In this document: piece after piece, positions 47,728-52,639 of the stretch
Layout: each line of letters starts with the position of its first letter
How positions within the stretch are numbered: position 1 is the first letter of the stretch
Origin: Candidatus Humimonas hydrogenitrophica
Lineage (GTDB): Bacteria > Gemmatimonadota > Gemmatimonadetes > Palauibacterales > Palauibacteraceae
NCBI GenBank assembly: GCA_947581615.1
Contig: CANPVD010000114.1
Span: 1 to 52,639, forward strand
Length of the DNA stretch: 52,639 bases
Direction: 5' to 3'
Made by a program: the position numbers and the translations under genes
Notes under the pieces: generated by a model
What the model saw: only the letters and a program-made list of their open reading frames with translations
Told to the model about the DNA's origin: nothing
Database searches by the model: none

Positions 47728-50700
47728 ATGATCTGGCCGATGAAGGACGCGACGGGCGCGGGCTCGCGGACGACCGAGAAGGTGTCCGCCACGAGGTCCG
47801 AGACGCCTGCCACGAATGCCGGAGCGGACGAGGCCCGCTATCCGGGCCGGCTGGTGGCCATGGACGGGAGCGAGGCCGTGGCGGCCGTCGAGACCGAGGC
47901 CAGCGAGGCGGCCGGGGCCTACCCGATCACGCCCGCCACCCAGATGGGCGAGCACTGGGCCGCCGCCGTGGCGCGCGGCAAGACGAACGCGTTCGGGCGC
48001 CGGTTGGTGTTCTTCGAGCCCGAGGGCGAGCACGCCGCCGCCGGCGTCACCGCCGGGCTGTCCATGTCCGGCCTGCGCTCGGCCAACTTCTCGGCCAGCC
48101 AGGGTATCGCGTACATGCACGAGTCGCTGTACGCGGCCGCCGGGAAGCGCCTCACCTACGTGCTCAACATGGCCTGCCGCGCCATGACCAAGCAGGCGCT
48201 GAACATTCACGCCGGTCACGACGACTACCACGCCATCGACGACACGGGCTTCTTCCAGCTGTTCGCGAAGAACGTCCAGGAGGCGGCGGACCTCAACCTG
48301 ATCGCCCACCGCATCGCCGAGCTGGCGCTGAACCCGGGCGTGCTCGCGCAAGACGGCTTCCTCACCAGCCACGTGATCGAGTCGCTTCGGCTGCCCGAGC
48401 CCGAGCTCGTTCGCGAGTTCCTGGGCGACCCGGCCGACAGGATCCCTTCCCCGACCCCGGCCCAGCGCCTGGTGTTCGGCGAGGAGCGGCGCCGGATCCC
48501 GCTCCTGTTCGACTTCGACTATCCGACCATGCTGGGCACCGTCCAGAACCAGGACTCCTACGCCCAGGGCGTGGCAGCGCAGCGACCTTTCTACTTCGAT
48601 CACGTCGCGGAGCTGGCCGACCGGGCCATGGAGGAGTTCGCCCGGCTCACCGGACGCCGCTACGCCCGCGCGTCGGGCTACCGGCTGGATGACGCCGACT
48701 GGGTGCTCGTGGGACAGGGCAGCGTCGTCGGAAACGCCGAGGCGGTCGCCGACCACCTTCGAGAGGAGCGCGGCCTCAAGGTCGGCGTGCTGGACATGAC
48801 CATGTTCCGCCCCTTCCCCTCGGACCTGGTGGCACGCCTCCTGGCCGGGAAGAAGGGCGTCACGGTGCTCGAGCGACTGGACCAGCCCCTGGCCGCCGAC
48901 GGGCCCATCCTCCGGGAGCTGCGCACGGCCCTCTCGCAGGCGGCCGAGAACGGACGCGCCTTGGCCGCCGGACGCCAGGCGTCACGCGGCCCTTCGGTCG
49001 GCGAGCGGCGGCCCTTCCCGAACCTCCCCGCCGTCGGCGCGGACGATGTGCCCGACTTCTTCGCGGCCGGCTTCGGGTTCGGGAGCCGGGACGTCCAGCC
49101 CGGGGACCTGGTGGCGGCGGTCGAGAACATGCTGCCCGGCGCGCGGGGCATCCGCCAGTTCTACCTGGGCGTCGACTTCCTGCGCCGCGGCACCCGCCAC
49201 CCCAAGCTCCAGGTCTGGCAGGAGAAGCTGCTGGAGAGCTACCCCAGGCTGGGCGACCTCGCCCTGACCTCGGCCGGCGACCTGGACCTGATGCCCGGGG
49301 GCTCCGTCTCGGTCCGCATCCACTCCGTGGGCGGGTGGGGCGCCATCACCATGGGGAAGAACCTCGCCCTGACCGCGTTCGAGCTGGCGGGGCTCAACGT
49401 CAAGGCCAATCCCAAGTACGGCTCCGAGAAGAAGGGCCAGCCGACCACGTTCTACGCGACCCTCTCGCCCGAGCCCGTACGGATCAACGCCGAGCTCCGC
49501 CACGTGGACGTGGTCCTCTCACCCGACCCCAACGTGTTCGCCAACTCCGACCCGCTCGCCGGCCTGCGCCAGGGCGGGGCCTTCGTGCTGCAGAGCGACC
49601 GGGACCCGGAGGCGGTGTGGAGAGCGCTGCCACCGGAGGCGCGTCGCCGGATCCTGCAGCGTCGCATCCGGATGTACGTGCTGGACGGGTTCTCGATCGC
49701 CAGCACGGAGGCCTCCGACCCCAGCCTGCGCTACCGCATGCAGGGCGCGGCCTTCATGGGGGCCTTCTTCGCGGTGTCCTCCGTGGCCGAGCAGCAGGAG
49801 CTGGACGAGGACACGCTGTTCGAGGGAATCCGCGACCGGCTGGCCGCCAAGTTCGGCAAGCTCGGCGAGCAGGTGGTGGACGACAACTTCCGCGTCATTC
49901 GGCGCGGCTTCCGGGAGCTGAGGCCGGTCGAGGCCGAGGTGGACTCGGAGTCGCCCGCCGAGGTCGCCGTCGGCAAGGAGCTCCCGCTCGTTCCGATGCC
50001 GTCGGTCATGGCTTCGCCGGACGCGGAAGAGGGCCTGGGTAACCCGGGACGCTTCTACGAGCAGGTGTGCGCCCTGTACGCCGAGGGCGAGGACGGGATC
50101 GCCGATCCGTTCGCGGCGCTCAGCGCCATGCCCGCGGCCTCGAGCGCGCTCCGGGACATGACCGGCATCCGGTTCGAGGTCCCGGAGTTCGTTCCGGCCA
50201 ACTGCACGGGCTGCAACAAGTGCTGGACCCAGTGTCCCGACGCGGCCATCCCCGGGCTGGTGAACACCCCCGGCCAGATCCTGGACGCCGCCATCCGCGT
50301 GGCCACCCGGGAGGACCGGCCGCTGGACCGCATCCGCCAGGTGTCCGGTCACCTGGCCGCCGAGGTGCACTCCACGCTCGAGGCCGTGCCGCTCGAGAAC
50401 TTCGGCGACGTCCTGCGTACCTCGTACGACAACCTGGCCGGCAAGCTGGGCTGGGATCCCGAGCGGAGGGCCGAGCTGGACCGTGACTTCGCGGCGGTCT
50501 ACGAGGTGGCGGCCGACTTCCCGGTGGCCGTCACGGCGCCCTTCTGGCAGCTCCCCGAGTCTCGCGAGCCCGGGAGCGGCGGCCTCCTGTCCATCACGAT
50601 CAATCCCTACGCCTGCAAGGGCTGCAACATCTGCGTCGACGTCTGCCCGGACGAAGCGCTGTTGACGGTCCGACAGGAGGACGAAACGGTCGAGAGGCTT

Positions 50701-52639
50701 CGCCACAACTGGCGTCTTTGGGAGGAGCTCCCCGATACCGACGACCGCTACATCAACGTGGTCGACGTGGACGAGGGGATCGGCGTGCTGCCGTCCCTCC
50801 TCCTCAAGAAGGACGTGTACCGCTCCATGGTGGGCGGCGACGGCGCCTGCATGGGCTGCGGCGAGAAGACCGCCGTGCACCTGGTGGTCTCCGCGATCAC
50901 GGCCGCCATGCAGCGCCGGGTGAAGGACTTCGCCGGGGAGCTCGACGAACTGATCGAGGGGCTCGACGCGAAGGCCCGCGACCTCCTGTCGGCCGACGCG
51001 GACGTCGAGCTCGCGGCGCTCACCGAAGGGGACACGGTGGACCTCGAGCTGGAGCCCGAGGCGAAGGAGGCCCTGCGCCGCTTGGCGGGCTCGCTCGAGT
51101 CGCTGAGGGACCTCAAGTGGCGTTACGAAGAGGGGCCGGGAGGGCGAGGCAGGGCGTCGCTCGGCATCTCGAACAGCACGGGCTGCTCCTCGGTGTGGGG
51201 CAGCACCTACCCGTTCAATCCCTATCCCGTCCCGTGGGTGAACCACCTGTTCCAGGACGCGCCCTCCATCGGCATCGGGCTGTTCGAGGGCACCATGCGC
51301 CGCATGGCCGACGACTTCGTGGCCGTGCGCCGGGCACGCCTCCAGCTCGACGGCACCTACGACCCCACCCGGCACGAGCCCGCCTTCCAGGCGTTCACGT
51401 GGGAGGGTTTCAGCGACCGGGAGTTCGACCTGTGTCCGCCCATGCTGGTCGTGGGCGGCGATGGCGCCATGCTCGACATCGGCTTCCAAAACCTGTCGCG
51501 CCTGATGGCGTCGGGGAAGCCGATCCGCGTCCTCGTCCTGGACACGCAGGTGTACTCGAACACGGGCGGCCAGGCGTGCACGAGCGGCTTCCTGGGCCAG
51601 GTGTCCGACATGGCCGAGTTCGGCTCCGCCCAGCACGGCAAGCGCGAGGAGCGCAAGGAGCTCGGGCTCATCGCCCTGGCCCACCGCGGCTCCTACGTGC
51701 TCCAGAGCTCCCAGGCGTCTCCGGCCCACCTGCTGGGCGGCGTCCTGCGCGGCATCCGCAAGCGGAGGCCGGCCATCTTCAACATCCACGCGCCCTGCCC
51801 GGTCGAGCACGGCCTCCCGGACGACTGGGGCCCCACGGCCGCCAAGATGGCGCACGAGAGTCGCGCCTTCCCGCACTTCATCTTCGACCCGGACGCCGGT
51901 GCCTCCATCGCCGACTGCCTGGACCTGGATGACAATCCGGACCGCGACCGGACGTGGCCGACGTACGAGCTCACCTACCGCGACCCGGAGACGGACGAGG
52001 AGCACTCCATCGAGCTGCCGATGACGATCGCGGACTGGGCCGCGACCGAGGGGCGGTTCCGGAAGCACTTCGGCGAGCTGCCGGCCGAGGACTCGGACGG
52101 GGCTCCACCCGCGGACGAGCTCGTGCCGTTTCACGAGTTCGTGGACATGAGCGGCGAGGAGCGAGCCGGGAAGACGGCCTGGATCCACGCGCTGGACGAC
52201 GAGGGGAGGCTCACCCGCCTGTCCGTGTCACCCGAGATCGCCGAGCTGGCCGACGACCGGCTGGCCTTCTGGTCCCAGCTCCGCGAGCTGGCCGGGCTGG
52301 AGGTGCCGGAATCCGTGCGGCGCTCGCTGCGCTCGGAGCTCGAGGCGGAGTTCGAGAATAGGACGCGCGAGCTGGAGGCCGAGTACGAGGCGAAGCTGGA
52401 CGAGGTCCGCACGCGCTACCCGCGGATCGTGGCCCGGCGCCTGGCCGAGGGCCTGGTGCGCTCGGGCGACGGGGCCCGCACGCTGGCCGAGATCCTCGCG
52501 GAGGCCGAGTCCACGCCGAACCTGGAGCCGATCCGGCTCGAGGAGGCCGGGCTCGGCTCCAACGGCGCGAGCGGGGTCGGAGAGCAGGCCGCCGAGCCGG
52601 GCGCTTCGCCCGTGGGCGCGGCCACCGCCACGGTGGCCG
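47728..52639 (+). CDS. NifJ-type pyruvate (2-oxoacid):ferredoxin oxidoreductase with long C-terminal extension (partial)
   Basis: 1637 codons visible; the gene continues past the right edge. Alpha-type region at about 40-420 (YPITPATQMGEHWAA, AGKRLTYVLNMACRAMTKQALNIHAGHDDY); gamma-type region about 430-640 (RIHSVGGWGAITMGKNLALTAFELAG, NPKYGSEKKGQPTTFYATLS); a ferredoxin-like insert with CTGCNKCWTQCP near 825 and CKGCNICVDVCP near 962; thiamine domain about 1037-1390 (GDGACMGCGEKT, GCSSVWGSTYPFNPYP, VVGGDGAMLDIGFQNL, TQVYSNTGGQ). Classical NifJ is about 1170-1200 residues, so this protein carries at least 240 extra residues, including a coiled coil at about 1529-1571. The start ATG follows GGAG. 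Confidence 0.9.
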   Translation, partial: MIWPMKDATGAGSRTTEKVSATRSETPATNAGADEARYPGRLVAMDGSEAVAAVETEASEAAGAYPITPATQMGEHWAAAVARGKTNAFGRRLVFFEPEGEHAAAGVTAGLSMSGLRSANFSASQGIAYMHESLYAAAGKRLTYVLNMACRAMTKQALNIHAGHDDYHAIDDTGFFQLFAKNVQEAADLNLIAHRIAELALNPGVLAQDGFLTSHVIESLRLPEPELVREFLGDPADRIPSPTPAQRLVFGEERRRIPLLFDFDYPTMLGTVQNQDSYAQGVAAQRPFYFDHVAELADRAMEEFARLTGRRYARASGYRLDDADWVLVGQGSVVGNAEAVADHLREERGLKVGVLDMTMFRPFPSDLVARLLAGKKGVTVLERLDQPLAADGPILRELRTALSQAAENGRALAAGRQASRGPSVGERRPFPNLPAVGADDVPDFFAAGFGFGSRDVQPGDLVAAVENMLPGARGIRQFYLGVDFLRRGTRHPKLQVWQEKLLESYPRLGDLALTSAGDLDLMPGGSVSVRIHSVGGWGAITMGKNLALTAFELAGLNVKANPKYGSEKKGQPTTFYATLSPEPVRINAELRHVDVVLSPDPNVFANSDPLAGLRQGGAFVLQSDRDPEAVWRALPPEARRRILQRRIRMYVLDGFSIASTEASDPSLRYRMQGAAFMGAFFAVSSVAEQQELDEDTLFEGIRDRLAAKFGKLGEQVVDDNFRVIRRGFRELRPVEAEVDSESPAEVAVGKELPLVPMPSVMASPDAEEGLGNPGRFYEQVCALYAEGEDGIADPFAALSAMPAASSALRDMTGIRFEVPEFVPANCTGCNKCWTQCPDAAIPGLVNTPGQILDAAIRVATREDRPLDRIRQVSGHLAAEVHSTLEAVPLENFGDVLRTSYDNLAGKLGWDPERRAELDRDFAAVYEVAADFPVAVTAPFWQLPESREPGSGGLLSITINPYACKGCNICVDVCPDEALLTVRQEDETVERLRHNWRLWEELPDTDDRYINVVDVDEGIGVLPSLLLKKDVYRSMVGGDGACMGCGEKTAVHLVVSAITAAMQRRVKDFAGELDELIEGLDAKARDLLSADADVELAALTEGDTVDLELEPEAKEALRRLAGSLESLRDLKWRYEEGPGGRGRASLGISNSTGCSSVWGSTYPFNPYPVPWVNHLFQDAPSIGIGLFEGTMRRMADDFVAVRRARLQLDGTYDPTRHEPAFQAFTWEGFSDREFDLCPPMLVVGGDGAMLDIGFQNLSRLMASGKPIRVLVLDTQVYSNTGGQACTSGFLGQVSDMAEFGSAQHGKREERKELGLIALAHRGSYVLQSSQASPAHLLGGVLRGIRKRRPAIFNIHAPCPVEHGLPDDWGPTAAKMAHESRAFPHFIFDPDAGASIADCLDLDDNPDRDRTWPTYELTYRDPETDEEHSIELPMTIADWAATEGRFRKHFGELPAEDSDGAPPADELVPFHEFVDMSGEERAGKTAWIHALDDEGRLTRLSVSPEIAELADDRLAFWSQLRELAGLEVPESVRRSLRSELEAEFENRTRELEAEYEAKLDEVRTRYPRIVARRLAEGLVRSGDGARTLAEILAEAESTPNLEPIRLEEAGLGSNGASGVGEQAAEPGASPVGAATATVA

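Noticed and set aside
49519-52188. 889-codon antisense frame on the minus strand
   Set aside because: It is antisense to the NifJ-like gene, a typical shadow in GC-rich DNA.

Overview
The window is about 52.6 kb of very GC-rich (roughly 70% by eye) chromosomal DNA, densely packed with protein genes on both strands. I found no rRNA, tRNA, CRISPR array, insertion sequence or prophage. The gene mix suggests an uncultured member of Gemmatimonadota or a neighbouring phylum: BlaI/M56 regulation, TolB-like/TPR membrane proteins, a Pcm-erythromycin-esterase fusion, KorAB plus a NifJ-type oxidoreductase, and a FtcD-type formimidoyltransferase. That placement is inferred from gene content only, without a marker gene.

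Layout. (1) 1-3509, minus strand: an envelope operon of glycosyltransferase 2, BlaI repressor, M56 peptidase, polysaccharide deacetylase and an LPG-synthase-type flippase (cut by the window edge), with overlapping start/stop codons. (2) 3644-6676: a secreted PepSY/beta-propeller protein divergent from a peroxiredoxin. Two near-identical BlaI-type dyads lie upstream of the operon and of the propeller gene. (3) 6.8-12.3 kb: EAL phosphodiesterase, TolB-like/TPR protein, small lipoprotein, SnoaL-like protein, TPR protein. (4) 12.38-13.30 kb: a fluoride riboswitch with a terminator, then crcB and a DUF190 gene. (5) 13.4-17.3 kb: PilX-like protein, secreted unknown, DUF819 membrane protein and SRAP protease. 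(6) 17.3-23.5 kb: a TPR lipoprotein with a -24/-12 (sigma-54) promoter and two enhancer palindromes, next to an operon for a solute-binding lipoprotein, histidine kinase and sigma-54 activator. (7) 23.6-31.5 kb: RsmF-like methyltransferase, formimidoyltransferase, ring-cleavage-type VOC protein, lipoprotein, secreted esterase, purEK. (8) 31.6-36.0 kb: a lipid-modification island (Rieske ferredoxin, fatty acid hydroxylase, HhH protein, DUF983, desaturase, cyclopropane synthase). (9) 36.0-42.6 kb: acetate kinase, DUF1622 with the Pcm-Ere fusion, methyltransferase, serine hydrolase and two small Cys-rich proteins with the same cysteine layout. (10) 42.85-52.64 kb: an oxidoreductase operon of KorA, KorB, an unknown protein, an orphan RnfB-like iron-sulfur protein and a very large NifJ-like protein that runs off the right edge.

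How the parts fit. The regulatory DNA is the most informative part: BlaI-type operators in region 2, the sigma-54 promoter/enhancer layout in region 6, and a 17-bp G-tract/C-tract motif found four times between 39.9 and 42.8 kb. The last ties the Cys-rich proteins, DUF1622/Pcm-Ere, a methyltransferase and the oxidoreductase operon into one possible regulon. The operon in region 10 looks built to make low-potential electrons from 2-oxoacids and pass them to an RnfB-like carrier, with no other Rnf subunit visible.
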